A DNA stretch of 64,000 bases from Aureococcus anophagefferens (GCF_000186865.1 NW_008705566.1:2473699-2537698); one strand, 5' to 3'; shown: positions 15,790-24,088, counted from the first letter of the stretch. Made by a program: numbers and translations. Notes: generated by a model from the letters alone, not told the origin.

Positions 15790-16889
15790 ATCTTCACGAC
15801 GACCTTCCCGACCGTCGTGCCCGAGAGCATGTGGTCGATGGCGGCGGGCACGGCGTCGAGGCCCTCGAACGGGCGCTCGTCGACCAAGGACCGGAGCTCG
15901 CCGTCGTGGAAGAGCGACAGGACCCGGTCCTTGCAGCCGACGATCGCGGAGAAGTCGGGCCAGGCGTTGCCGATGATCGTCTGGTCGCCCCTCGCGATCG
16001 TTTCTTTTTTCCAGAAGAGGTTCGACGTGTCGAGGCCGTGGGCCGCCGTCTCGGCCGCGGCCTCCGGGTTGTGGGGATATTCGGAGATGTAGCCGATCTG
16101 CAGCAGCTTGCCCTTGGGACCGAGCGCGCCGAGGGAGGCCTGGAGCATCTTTCCGCCGACGCCCTCGAGGACGACGTCGAAGCCCTCCGGGCAGATCTCC
16201 GCGAAGGCTTCCGCGCACTCGCGCTCTTTGTAGTTCACGACAAAGTCGCAGCCGAGAGCCTTCAGGATCCGGGCTTTTTGCTCGCTCGAGCACGTGCCGA
16301 CCACCGTCGCCCCGTTTTGCTTCGCGATCTGCACCGCGTAGTGGCCCGCGCCGCCGGCCGCCGCCGTGACGAGCACCGTGTCGCCGGCCTTGATCTTGCC
16401 CGTCTCCTCGAGCATGGCGCAGGCCGTGAGCGCGGAGATGCGCAGGCCGACGTACTCGGGCGTCGCCTCGGGGATGCGCCAGAGCATGGACGCCTTGCTC
16501 GTCGAGTACTCGGCGAACGCCGCGTTCACGAAGCAGACGCTGTCGCCCACGGCGACGTCGCGCACGTCCGCGCCGACGGCGGCGACGAGGCCCACGCCCT
16601 CGGCGCCGAGCGCGAAGTCCGCGGCCTCCTTGTTGCCGGCGAACATGTGGTCGCCGCGCGCGCGGAACGTCTCGCAGCCGCCGTTGACGCCCGCGTAGCA
16701 CACCTGCACGAGCACCTCGTCCGCCGCGAGCTCCGGCGTTTCTACGTTGACCACCTTGGCCACCTCGCCGAAGCTCGAGCCCGTCGCGCCGGCGACGAGG
16801 GCATTGTAGCTCGTCGGCACGGGCCGCAGTTCCAGCGCGCTCGGCTTCGCGGCCACGAGCGACAGCAGGGCTGCGCGGTGGGCCCACAT
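15786..16889 (-). CDS. Zinc-free MDR oxidoreductase (PTGR3/quinone reductase-like)
   Basis: From ATG 16889 the protein is 367 aa. It shows the medium-chain dehydrogenase/reductase layout: a GroES-like N-domain (VLVQVCYAGVNGGCETFRAR), then a Rossmann domain with the NADP(H) motif TAAAGGAGHYAVQIAK and the family string VVLEGVGGKMLQ. Catalytic-zinc ligands are absent, as in quinone oxidoreductases and ZADH2/PTGR3-type enoyl/enone reductases. The N-terminus (MWAHRAALLSLVAAKPSALE) may be a weak signal or anchor. The stop codon overlaps the end of the convergent GST-like gene by a few bases. The substrate is probably an alpha,beta-unsaturated carbonyl or quinone. Confidence 0.8.
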   Translation of the reverse strand: MWAHRAALLSLVAAKPSALELRPVPTSYNALVAGATGSSFGEVAKVVNVETPELAADEVLVQVCYAGVNGGCETFRARGDHMFAGNKEAADFALGAEGVGLVAAVGADVRDVAVGDSVCFVNAAFAEYSTSKASMLWRIPEATPEYVGLRISALTACAMLEETGKIKAGDTVLVTAAAGGAGHYAVQIAKQNGATVVGTCSSEQKARILKALGCDFVVNYKERECAEAFAEICPEGFDVVLEGVGGKMLQASLGALGPKGKLLQIGYISEYPHNPEAAAETAAHGLDTSNLFWKKETIARGDQTIIGNAWPDFSAIVGCKDRVLSLFHDGELRSLVDERPFEGLDAVPAAIDHMLSGTTVGKVVVKI

Positions 16890-17034
16890 GACGAGATCGG
16901 GGTGCACGCTGCGGGCCTCTGCGACGCGCAGGGACACGATGGCCAGCGTGGCGCCCGAAGGAATTGAGCATCCGATGGTGCCGTTGTGAGAGCTGTTTGA
17001 GGACGATGCTGCCGTTTCCAAATCCTAAATCTGA

Positions 17035-17661
17035 CGGCGCGTGAGCATCGGCTGCCTGACCTGCGTGGAATACTTTTGCAAGCCACATGTGGCTCGTACT
17101 ATCCTGTTCGCATTGCTCTTCTCGGCTGCCAATGCCATCACGGAGCCGACGGAGCCCATCACGGAGGCGGACGTCGCTGCCGTGCAGCAGGAGTGGAGCG
17201 ACTCCCTCATCAGCATCGGCAAACACTACACTGACGGTGGCGACTACCAGGCCGTCGCCAAGGCCACGCTCGACAAGCTCTACGGCTACGCGTCGGGCTT
17301 CGACGTGCTCTTCAAGCCGACGAAGGCGGCCGACAAGGCCATCCGCCTCACGGAGGCCGAGGCCGCGTCGTACTTCGTCGGCGCGAACGGCGAATGCAGC
17401 GAGGACAAGGGCTTCGCCTTGGCGCCCTACACGGCCGTGAGGTGGGAGAACCAGGGCACGATCTTCCACGGCGACTCGGCGACGGCCATGGGCGAGTACT
17501 ACTTCACGGACGCCGGCGGCGGCGTGACCAAGGCCGAGTACACGTTCCAGTACGCCAAGGCCGCGGACGGCTCCCTGAAGATCGTCGTCCACCACAGCAG
17601 CCTGCCCTTCGTCAAGACGTTGCCGCTCGACCCCGAGAACGAAACCACGTACCGCCCCTAG
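17035..17661 (+). CDS. SnoaL/NTF2-fold (SgcJ/EcaC-like) secreted or plastid protein, start unresolved
   Basis: The reading frame opens after a TGA at 17032 and runs to 17661, about 206 codons. The C-terminal half has the NTF2-like pattern of the SgcJ/EcaC-type SnoaL group, ending KIVVHHSSLPF, which matches the family H-H-S-S-x-(M/L)-P motif. A hydrophobic h-region (TILFALLFSAANA) indicates a signal peptide. No in-frame ATG precedes this h-region: the first codon is GTG at 17041 and the only nearby ATG (17087) is in another frame. The true start may lie in an upstream exon, use a non-AUG codon, or be hidden by a 1-bp sequence error. The reaction is unknown; family members include small cyclases, isomerases and ligand-binding proteins. 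Confidence 0.65.
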   Translation, partial: RRVSIGCLTCVEYFCKPHVARTILFALLFSAANAITEPTEPITEADVAAVQQEWSDSLISIGKHYTDGGDYQAVAKATLDKLYGYASGFDVLFKPTKAADKAIRLTEAEAASYFVGANGECSEDKGFALAPYTAVRWENQGTIFHGDSATAMGEYYFTDAGGGVTKAEYTFQYAKAADGSLKIVVHHSSLPFVKTLPLDPENETTYRP

Positions 17662-17693
17662 ACGGCCCCGCCACCTAAGCTGTATGTACACAC

Positions 17694-18707
17694 CTACCGC
17701 TTAAGCTGCTCGCGCAGGCCGCGCTTGCAGAGCGGGCAGTTGAGGTCCGCCGGGGCCCCTCGCAGCGCCGTGTTCTTGACGGACTCCCGGAACCACTTCG
17801 CGATGCAGGCCCGATGGAACGTGTGGTCGCAGGGCAGCGCGACGACGTCGCCGTCGCAGGGGCCGAGGCACACGGGGCAGTCGTCCGCCGACGGCGCCGC
17901 GGGCCGGCAGTTCGCCGCGACGGCCGATCGCACGAAGCCCTCGGCGACGGCGTCGAGCCGGCTCGGTTCCACGGTGTGCAGGGCGCCGAGGTTGCGCAGG
18001 AGGCTCTCCGCCGCCGCCTTGACGTTGGCGTTGTGCGGCAGGCGCCGCAGCGCCGCCATCGCCTTCGCGCCGCCGCCCGACGACCGGATCGCCCGCTCGC
18101 ACTCGTCGCGGACGGCGAGGTTCGACAGGAGCTTCAGCGCCTCGAAGACGGCGAGCCGGTGGTCCCCATGGGCGTCGAGCGCGGCGAGCGCGGCCTCGAC
18201 GCCGCCGAGCCGCGCGATCGCCGCGATCGCCTCGCCGCCGCGGAGGCCGACGTAGTCCGACAGCGCTCCCAGCCCCAGCGACTGCGCCAGGGCGCGGCCG
18301 CCGTGGGCCTTGACGACGGCGAGCACGGGCTCGCACATCTTCGCGCGCTCCGCCAGCGGCGCCGGCGTCTCCTTGAGCTTCAGGAGGCACGCCTCGGCGA
18401 GGCCGCCGTGCGCGGCGCCGAACTCGCGGAGCGTCGCCAGCGTCGCGGCGAAGCCCGCCGCGCGCACCGTCGCCGGCGTCGGCGTCGCGCAGCCCTTGCC
18501 ACACGATGATTTGTGCGAACACCAGGCCGCGCGCTGGCACTGCGTCGTGCAATATTTGACGGCTTTGCAGCGGCCGCAGCGCAGGAGCTTTTCGGGTTCG
18601 GCGCCGCAGTGGGCGCAGCGGCGCTCGAGCCCCTCGAAGGCGGCGAGTTGCTTGAGCTGCTTGAGCTCCTCGTCGATTTCTCGATGAGCTGCGAGCTCGG
18701 CTTCCAT
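17694..18707 (-). CDS. MYND zinc finger - armadillo-like - RING finger protein
   Basis: From ATG 18707 (the earlier in-frame start is TTG) the protein has 337 aa. Residues about 31-69 form a MYND zinc finger: C-x2-C, then LLRCGRCKAVKYCTTQCQRA and W-x-H-x3-C. The middle is alpha-helical with armadillo-like repeats (LKLLSNLAVRDECERAI, AAESLLRNLG). The C-terminus is a RING-H2: CPVCLGPCDGDVVALPCDHT followed by FHRACIAKWF and CPLC. MYND domains bind proline-rich peptides and RING-H2 domains recruit E2 enzymes, so this is probably an E3 ubiquitin ligase with MYND/ARM substrate recognition. It diverges from the PEX14-domain gene over a 213-bp AT-richer spacer. Confidence 0.8.
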   Translation of the reverse strand: MEAELAAHREIDEELKQLKQLAAFEGLERRCAHCGAEPEKLLRCGRCKAVKYCTTQCQRAAWCSHKSSCGKGCATPTPATVRAAGFAATLATLREFGAAHGGLAEACLLKLKETPAPLAERAKMCEPVLAVVKAHGGRALAQSLGLGALSDYVGLRGGEAIAAIARLGGVEAALAALDAHGDHRLAVFEALKLLSNLAVRDECERAIRSSGGGAKAMAALRRLPHNANVKAAAESLLRNLGALHTVEPSRLDAVAEGFVRSAVAANCRPAAPSADDCPVCLGPCDGDVVALPCDHTFHRACIAKWFRESVKNTALRGAPADLNCPLCKRGLREQLKR

Positions 18708-18920
18708 GCTTTGGTTTACGGGGCAGCCCAACTGTATGATGTTGATGTTCCCGGGCCTAAGCTGAGGTTCAATATATCAGGAATAGGTTTCTTGCTCAAC
18801 ATTTCGGAGTCTGGTGCGACGCCGTCGGCAGATCTGCGTGCGTCTCCGGCGCGTCGGGCTGCCCGTGCTCTGGTGCCAGGGTCCAACAGGAGCGTCGGCC
18901 GGGAGGCGCCGAAATAAGCA
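18708..18920. promoter_or_regulatory. Divergent promoter spacer, MYND-RING gene / PEX14-domain gene
   Basis: This 213-bp spacer lies between two divergently transcribed genes. It contains the most AT-rich patch of the neighbourhood, including AATATATC at about 18770-18777, which could act as a TATA-like element for either gene. The assignment is by position only. Confidence 0.3.
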
Positions 18921-19388
18921 ATGAGCGAGTTCTCGCGGGAGGAGAACATCGAGCGTGCGCGTCCGGCGTCCCGCCGCGCGTCCGGAAGTGGGCAGCCGCG
19001 CCGCTTGTTTCACAACCATCGCGCGCCGCCGCAGGCGCGTCCCAGTTCCTCGCGCACCCGAAGGTCGAGGACACGAGCCTCGCGAAACGCGTCCAGTTCC
19101 TGAAGACGCAGGGCGCGCGGCCGGCGCCGCGCGCGCGCGCGGCGCCGCGCGAGACTCCCGCGGGTCGTAGGCATCCCCGAGGACTGCATCGAGGCGGCGA
19201 TCGTGCGCGCGAGCGGCGGCGACGAGGAGCCCGTCGCCGAGGAGCCGCGACATCGAAAGAAGAAGAAGCGGCTGCGCAAGAAGAAGAAGCGGAGCGTCTC
19301 CGACGCGGACGCCATCGCCGACGCGCCGGCGGAGAAGCCGAAGGGCGGCCTCCTCGACCGCGCGACGTGCTTCTTCTGCGCGAAGTGA
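18921..19388 (+). CDS. Stand-alone PEX14 N-terminal-domain protein, three exons, 109 aa
   Basis: No single ORF covers this gene. Exons 18921-18954, 19035-19112 and 19171-19388 (34 + 78 + 218 = 330 nt) join to 109 residues plus stop. The first 50 residues fit the PEX14/Pex17 N-domain: SREENIERASQFLAHPKVED, then SLAKRVQFLKTQGIPEDCIE and AAIVRAS, matching the family PRE-x-L-x2-A-x2-FL, V-x-x-(S/T)-x-L, FL-x-x-(K/Q)-G-(L/I)-x2-E-x-I-x-A pattern. In peroxisome import this domain binds W-x3-F/Y motifs of PEX5 and also PEX19. Canonical PEX14 continues with a membrane segment and coiled coil; here the rest is a lysine/arginine cluster, an acidic-alanine linker and a cysteine-containing end (CFFCAK), with no membrane segment. 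The splice junctions themselves support the model, because both interrupt codons and splicing restores the domain exactly. Confidence 0.75.
18955..19034 (+). other. Intron 1 of the PEX14-domain gene (GT-AG, 80 nt)
   Basis: The donor is C|GTGCGC and the acceptor CCGCAG|GC. Splicing joins codons E-R and A-S-Q-F inside the PEX14 domain; without it the frame is wrong. Confidence 0.7.
19113..19170 (+). other. Intron 2 of the PEX14-domain gene (GC-AG, 58 nt)
   Basis: The donor is CAGG|GCGCGC and the acceptor GTCGTAG|GC. Removal gives K-T-Q-G-I-P-E-D, exactly as the domain family requires. The intron starts with GC rather than GT. Confidence 0.7.
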
Positions 19389-19440
19389 AGTGTAAGCGGC
19401 CCCGTTGTTAGCCGCCCCGCGGGGCCGCCGCGCGGCCGCC

Positions 19441-20163
19441 TCAGGCCGTCCACTTGCAGATGACGTGCTCCGTGCCGACGAGGGCGTACTCCTCGCCGTC
19501 GATGACGACCTCGACGACGTCGTAGTCGCGGAAGCGGACCGAGTCGCCCGCGGCGACGGGCACGGGCCCGCGGCCGCCGCCGCGGAGGAGCTTGCCCGGG
19601 CCGACCTGGACGACCTCGCCCGTGAGCGAGATCTTGTCCTGGGCGCCGAGGCCCAGCAGCAGGCCCGACGCCGTCGCGCCGGCGTTCTCCGAGACCTTGA
19701 CGAGGACGTTCGACCCGATGGGCCGCACCGAGTCGGCCGCGAGGTCGCCCGTCCAGACCATGGACACGTCGCGGTCCTTGAGGAGCGTGTGGTCCGCGTT
19801 GTCGTAGCGCACGTTCGCGCCGCTGTAGCGGCCCCACATGACCCGGTCGCCCACGGCGCACTGCACGGGCAGGAGCACGCCCGACTCGGGGTCCTCGCGG
19901 CCGGGGCCCGCGGACACGACCTCGCCCGTGCTCGCGGGCTCCGACGCGGACCCGAGGATGATGCCGCCGCCCGACGTGTCCTTGATCGGGTCCACCTTGA
20001 CGAGCAGGTAGTTGGACAGCGGCTCCAGCGGGCCCTCGACCTCGCGCGCCTCGATGGTGTGCGTCGCCGACCGCCGCGCGACCGCGGGCGCGGCTCGTCG
20101 CGTCGTCGCGACCAAGGCGTCGCCGGCGACGGCGAGGAGCGCGAGGAGGCGCAGGGACGGCAT
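19441..20163 (-). CDS. CPN20: Chloroplast co-chaperonin Cpn20 (double GroES domain)
   Basis: The 240-aa protein has a signal/transit leader (MPSLRLLALLAVAGDALVAT plus an arginine/alanine stretch). Two tandem Cpn10 domains follow: one from about LEPLSNYLLVKVDPIKDTSG with TGEVVSAGPGRE, and one from VRPIGSNVLVKVSENAG with LTGEVVQVGPGK. Tandem fusion of two GroES units is diagnostic of plastid Cpn20/21, which caps the Cpn60 ring and assists folding of Rubisco and other stromal proteins. Mobile-loop glycines are present in the first domain (TSGGGIIL) and recognisable in the second (TASGLLL). The length matches plant and algal Cpn20. It is transcribed toward the PEX14-domain gene with about 50 bp between the stops. 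Confidence 0.9.
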   Translation of the reverse strand: MPSLRLLALLAVAGDALVATTRRAAPAVARRSATHTIEAREVEGPLEPLSNYLLVKVDPIKDTSGGGIILGSASEPASTGEVVSAGPGREDPESGVLLPVQCAVGDRVMWGRYSGANVRYDNADHTLLKDRDVSMVWTGDLAADSVRPIGSNVLVKVSENAGATASGLLLGLGAQDKISLTGEVVQVGPGKLLRGGGRGPVPVAAGDSVRFRDYDVVEVVIDGEEYALVGTEHVICKWTA

Positions 20164-20276
20164 TCTTGCACGGCTCGACGCCGACGACGATGGTCGCCGC
20201 TCTCGACGTCAAGTGCAACAAAGCCTCAATCAATTCCCGCGCCAATGACGCCGTCTGATTGACGCATTGACGTCCA

Positions 20277-21515
20277 TCACCGCTTAAAGAAGGGGCTGTC
20301 GAGGAGGGCGCGCGCCGAGAGGAAGGAGAGGCCCGAGCGCTTCGACGCGTCGTTCGCGTTGAGCGCCGTCGCGAGGAGGTCCCAGCCCGCGCCGTCCTTC
20401 GCGTCGAGGAGGTCCACGGCGTTGCGCCAGCCCTCCTCCGCGTCGGCGTAGTCGCGGAGCTTGGCGATGTCCCGGTCGAAGATGTCGTCCCAGAGGCGCT
20501 TGAGCGTGTCCTGGTCCGCGGCCGGCGGGTCGACGAGGTCGTCGTCCGCGAGCGCGGGCGACAGGAGCAGCTCGAGGAGCACGTAGCCGAGCGCGTTGAG
20601 GTCGTCGTTGATCTCCGCCGCCGTCGCCGCCTCGGAGAAGCCCAGGAACTGGAGCTTCACCTCCAGGAGCGGCGCGTTCGTCGGCAGCACGTTCTTGTCC
20701 TGGCCCTTCGAGTCGAGCGCGAACGCCGCCGCGCTCAGCGACCGGTGGCTGAAGCCGCTCTCGTGGAGCCGCGCCAGGGCCTCGACCATGCCCCGGGCGA
20801 CGGCGCGCACGTAGGAATAGCGCTGGCGGAACGTCCAGGCCGCGCCGCCGCCGCCGCCGAAGCCGAAGCCCCGGCGCGGCGGCGGCGGCGCGTAGAGCGG
20901 GTTCCCGCGCGCGGTCTTGGGCCCGCACAGGTTCGCGACGGTCGCCGTGCCGCTCCAGTCGAAGATGAGCCAGGACGCGCCGACCTTGGGCGGCTCCGTG
21001 CCGAGGTTCGCGACCCAGGCCTCGACGAAGGCCGGGTCCTGCGCGGCGCCGGACCCGAAGAAGCCGCGCTCGTCGTCGTCGAGCGTGCCCCGCAATGCGA
21101 CGACGCCCCGGGCGCCGCCGCGCTGCGTCTCGAGCTCGCGCGCCGCGACGGCGGCCGCGGTGCCGCTGTACTCGCGGAGCGCGACGCGCGTGTCCTCGCC
21201 GCGAGCCCGCGCGCCCGGGTCGTCGACGGCGGCGAGGAAGAGGCGCACGGGCGGGCCGTCGGCCGCGAAGTCGCGCTTCGTCCGCGCGGGCTGCGCCGGG
21301 TCCAGCGGGTTCGCCAGCTCGCCGCTGTACTCCCAGTCCGTCACCTCGACGACGCCGAGCTCGCCGATGAAGCGCTCGAGCGTCACCTCCGCCGCGCGGA
21401 ACTCGCGCATGGATCGTAGGCGCGTGCGGCGGGCGGGCGGGCGCGGCGGCGCGACGAGCGCGCCGACGAGGGCGGCCGCCAGCGCCAGCGGCACGTGCGC
21501 GCACCGACACATCAT
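20277..21515 (-). CDS. Plastid-type pseudokinase
   Basis: From ATG 21515 (21518 is GTG) the protein has 412 aa with a leader of signal-peptide type (CAHVPLALAAALVGALVAPP) and a following arginine-rich stretch, consistent with plastid import. The C-terminal 300 residues have the helix pattern of a protein kinase domain (RAVARGMVEALARLHESGFS before the catalytic loop, and DDLNALGYVLLELLLSP in the helix-F area). The catalytic loop reads HRSLSAAAFAL where active kinases have HRDLKPEN, and the DFG position reads LGFSEAA. No convincing beta-3 lysine is visible. It is therefore probably a catalytically dead kinase fold acting as a scaffold or regulator. Related plastid kinase-like proteins with glycine-rich inserts occur in algae; no named orthologue is claimed. 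Confidence 0.65.
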   Translation of the reverse strand: MMCRCAHVPLALAAALVGALVAPPRPPARRTRLRSMREFRAAEVTLERFIGELGVVEVTDWEYSGELANPLDPAQPARTKRDFAADGPPVRLFLAAVDDPGARARGEDTRVALREYSGTAAAVAARELETQRGGARGVVALRGTLDDDERGFFGSGAAQDPAFVEAWVANLGTEPPKVGASWLIFDWSGTATVANLCGPKTARGNPLYAPPPPRRGFGFGGGGGAAWTFRQRYSYVRAVARGMVEALARLHESGFSHRSLSAAAFALDSKGQDKNVLPTNAPLLEVKLQFLGFSEAATAAEINDDLNALGYVLLELLLSPALADDDLVDPPAADQDTLKRLWDDIFDRDIAKLRDYADAEEGWRNAVDLLDAKDGAGWDLLATALNANDASKRSGLSFLSARALLDSPFFKR

Positions 21516-21682
21516 CACGCCGCAAGAGGCCTGAGTTCAATGAGGTAATGATGCACTGCAACAAGTGGTGTGATTTCGGATTGGTTTCGGTGTTTGCGCC
21601 CCCCGCCACGCCCGCGCGATCGAAACAAGCACCGAACCCTCCGCGAGATCGCTCCATCCCCCGCGGCCTCCGCGTGGCGCTG

Positions 21683-22741
21683 TTAGGTAACGTCGCCCCA
21701 AGTCCACTTGTCGTCCCCGGCGTCGGCGGCGAGGTCGTCCGCGAAGCCGCGGAACAGGGTCGAGTCGCGCAGGAGCGCCGCGCACTCGGCGATGCCGCGC
21801 TCCGCGACGCGGCGGTCCTCGGGCTCGAGCCGCGCCGCGAGGGCGTTTTCGAGCGCGGGCGCGCCGTCGCGCGGCGCGACGCCGGCGACGGCCGCGAACG
21901 TCGCCGCGAACGTCGCCGGCCGCCGGAGGTCGGCGCTAAGCGCGACGCGCGTTCTCGGGAGGTGGCGGCGGATGGCCCGGACGTGGGCCGCGTAGTCGTA
22001 GCGCCGCAGGCCGTCGAGGAAGCCCGCGGGGCAGCCGCCGGGTCGCCCGTCGAGGACCGCGCGCGCGCAGGCGCCGAGCGCGCGCGCGCGATCGCGCGGC
22101 GTCGCGCCGACGGGCTCCTTGACGAAGACGGACTCGGCGACGCTCCGGCAGGCGATGTCCGCGGGCTCTCGGAGCAGGAGCACGACGTCGAGGCCGGCGC
22201 CGTGGTCCGCGGCGACCTGGGCCGCGACGGCCTCCGCGTAGGCGACGAAGCCGCCCCACGCGTCCCCAAAGGTCAGCGGATCCGCGTCGACGCGCGGGCC
22301 GGCCGAGGTCCAGCGGCCGGCGTAGTCGTCCAAGTCCCCCGTCGCCGTCGACTGGAAGAGCTCCGACGCGTCGCAGGCCGCGCTCGGGCCGCAGACGCCG
22401 CCGCCGAGGCCCCCGGGCCGCGACGCGACGCCGCGGCGGTCGACGAGGCCGACGCCGCCGCCGCCGGGCAGCGCGGCCAGCGCCGCGCGGCCGCGCGCGA
22501 GGAAGCCCGGCGGCTGCTGCGCGGGCGCGAAGGACGCGCAGTTGCCCACGGCGCAGAGCTCCTGGAGCTCGGCCACCCTGCCGCGCCAGAAGCGGTACCA
22601 CTGGTGCTCCTTGCGGCCGCCGTCGTCGAAGCCGTGGCTCACGAGGAGCCGGTGGAGGCTCGTCGTGCCGGAGCCGGCGCAGCACGCGACGAGCAGCGTC
22701 GGCTGGGCGTACGCCGTGGCGACGACGAGCGGCCAGAGCAT
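21683..22741 (-). CDS. Sulfotransferase-like protein, secretory
   Basis: From ATG 22741 the protein has 352 aa. A hydrophobic N-terminus (MLWPLVVATAYAQPTLLVAC) acts as signal or anchor and runs directly into a PAPS-binding loop of sulfotransferase type (ACCAGSGTTSLHRLL). The 3'-phosphate motif is LLLREPADIACRSVAES, with R and S in the expected positions. The spacing suits Golgi glycan or protein sulfotransferases. It shares little sequence with the sulfotransferase at 13917, so the two are not recent duplicates. The carbohydrate or protein acceptor is unknown. Confidence 0.65.
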   Translation of the reverse strand: MLWPLVVATAYAQPTLLVACCAGSGTTSLHRLLVSHGFDDGGRKEHQWYRFWRGRVAELQELCAVGNCASFAPAQQPPGFLARGRAALAALPGGGGVGLVDRRGVASRPGGLGGGVCGPSAACDASELFQSTATGDLDDYAGRWTSAGPRVDADPLTFGDAWGGFVAYAEAVAAQVAADHGAGLDVVLLLREPADIACRSVAESVFVKEPVGATPRDRARALGACARAVLDGRPGGCPAGFLDGLRRYDYAAHVRAIRRHLPRTRVALSADLRRPATFAATFAAVAGVAPRDGAPALENALAARLEPEDRRVAERGIAECAALLRDSTLFRGFADDLAADAGDDKWTWGDVT

Positions 22742-22910
22742 GGCGCTGCCCGCCCTTTGAGAAGTGCAATGACAAGAAGTTGCTTTAGCGAGCCAAAACG
22801 CTGCAGCAAAGTTGCAGACGCTCGACGGCGCCTGCGTCGCTGCGCGTCGCCTCTGCACATCTGCGCCTCTGCGCGCGTCTGCTTGCCTCTGCGGCGACCG
22901 CGTCGCAGCG

Positions 22911-23255
22911 ATGGTCGCGCTGCGCGTCGCCGTGGCGCCGCCCGTCGAGCCGCACTACGCCGAGCAGCTCCTGCGCAGCGCGCTCGCGTCGGCCCACGGC
23001 GCGTCCCTCGCCGACGCCCTCGCCGTCGAGTCCTGCGAGCGCTGCGACGACGCGACGGTCGTCGTCGTCGCCGTCGACGCCGCGCGCGTCGTCGACGTCC
23101 GCGGCGCGCTCGCGCTCGCGGGCGGCGACGCCGAGGCGAGCGTCCGCGTCGAGGCCGCGGCGGACGCCGCCGCCGACCTGCCGCCGCGCGACGCCGCGGC
23201 GGCGACCGTGCCGCTGCGACCGTCGTCGCAGCTGCTGGTCGAGCTCTGGCGATGA
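22911..23255 (+). CDS. Uncharacterised 114-aa protein
   Basis: From ATG 22911 (GCGATGG context) the ORF encodes 114 residues, rich in alanine, valine and aspartate. The beta-strand-like pattern VALRVAVAPP and ATVVVVAVDAARVVDV suggests a small alpha/beta domain. No signal peptide, metal motif or membrane segment is present, and no family is recognised. The 5' leader (about 22835-22900) contains five copies of TCTGC, which may reflect a short repeat. It diverges from the sulfotransferase gene across about 170 bp. Confidence 0.5.
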   Translation: MVALRVAVAPPVEPHYAEQLLRSALASAHGASLADALAVESCERCDDATVVVVAVDAARVVDVRGALALAGGDAEASVRVEAAADAAADLPPRDAAAATVPLRPSSQLLVELWR

Positions 23256-23304
23256 CGGCCGCCGCGCGCGCGCCCCATAGGCCAGGTAGTTAAATCCATA
23301 GGTG

Positions 23305-23960
23305 ATGGGCAAATGGAGCCGTGTCAAGAGCCGAAGGGCCATCCGGCCGACCTTGATTGCGCCATCGAGCGCCCACGGTGGTCGTACACCGCGACTGAAA
23401 TGTCAGATCCAGGAGCAGTGGGCCGTCGAGCTCGCCGACTCGTCGGACGGCCGCAAGGCCATCGAGGTGCGGCCGTACCACCCGGTTGCGCGCTCGAATC
23501 GATCCGGGGAATCTCGATCTTGGCCGTCGCGTTCTCGCGTCAGATCCCGACGCGCACCTGCGGTTTGTCGCGGCAGACATCCGCGAACTTGATGGCGTTC
23601 GGCCTGCGCGACGCGCTCAAGGTGCGGCCGCTGTGGCCGGGATCATCAAGACCACGGGAAAGCTCGCCGACGCGCGCGTCGTCGGCATCGTCAAGTTCAG
23701 CAACGCCAAGCCCTACGTCTACACGTCCGCGGCCGAGCTCGAGCACCACAAGGACCTCGCCGGAGTGCGTGTCCGCCGGCGAGGACTCCGGGACCTCCTG
23801 GGCCTCAGGCTCTCCGAATCGTCATCCGGCGGCTGTACTTGGCCATGTCCGCGCCGCGCGACGCGGAAGCGGTCCTCCCGCGCCCAGGCGTCGTTGAGCA
23901 GCTGGGCCGCGTCGTCGTTGCCCAAGGCCGCCTCGACGCGCCCGATGACCCGAGCCTGAG
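23305..23960 (+). pseudogene. ASCH-domain-like gene in shifted frames (broken or spliced)
   Basis: Two plus-strand pieces resemble consecutive parts of an ASCH (PUA-like, RNA-binding) domain. Frame 1, about 23390-23487, reads CQIQEQWAVELADSSDGRKA then IEVRPYHP, matching the W-x-x-x-(I/L)-x6-G-x-K-x-(I/V)-E-x-R core. Frame 2, about 23490-23765, ends GIIKTTGKLADARVVGIVKF then AKPYVYTSAAELEHHKDLAG, matching the second half of the domain. The frames differ by one base near 23485. A third piece (AGEDSGTSWASG) lies in yet another frame. No clean intron restores all frames; a 10-bp repeat GGTGCGGCCG at about 23466 and 23621 could be splice-related. It may be a pseudogene, an assembly indel or an unresolved spliced gene. 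Confidence 0.35.
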
Positions 23961-24088
23961 CCACTCTGGGACTCGAGTGTGGGACCCCCGCCTCGGCTGT
24001 GGAGGCATCCGAGCAAGCTCCTCGTGTTCACGACGCTCTCCCGGAGCTCCGCCGCCAGCCGCGCCGCCAGCCGCGCCGCCAAACGACC

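Noticed and set aside
18957..19042. 8-bp repeat GCGCGTCC at both ends of PEX14-domain intron 1, as possible introner target duplication
   Set aside because: The splice donor that restores the frame (GT at 18955) lies outside the repeat, and there are no inverted termini; the match may be chance in GC-rich sequence.
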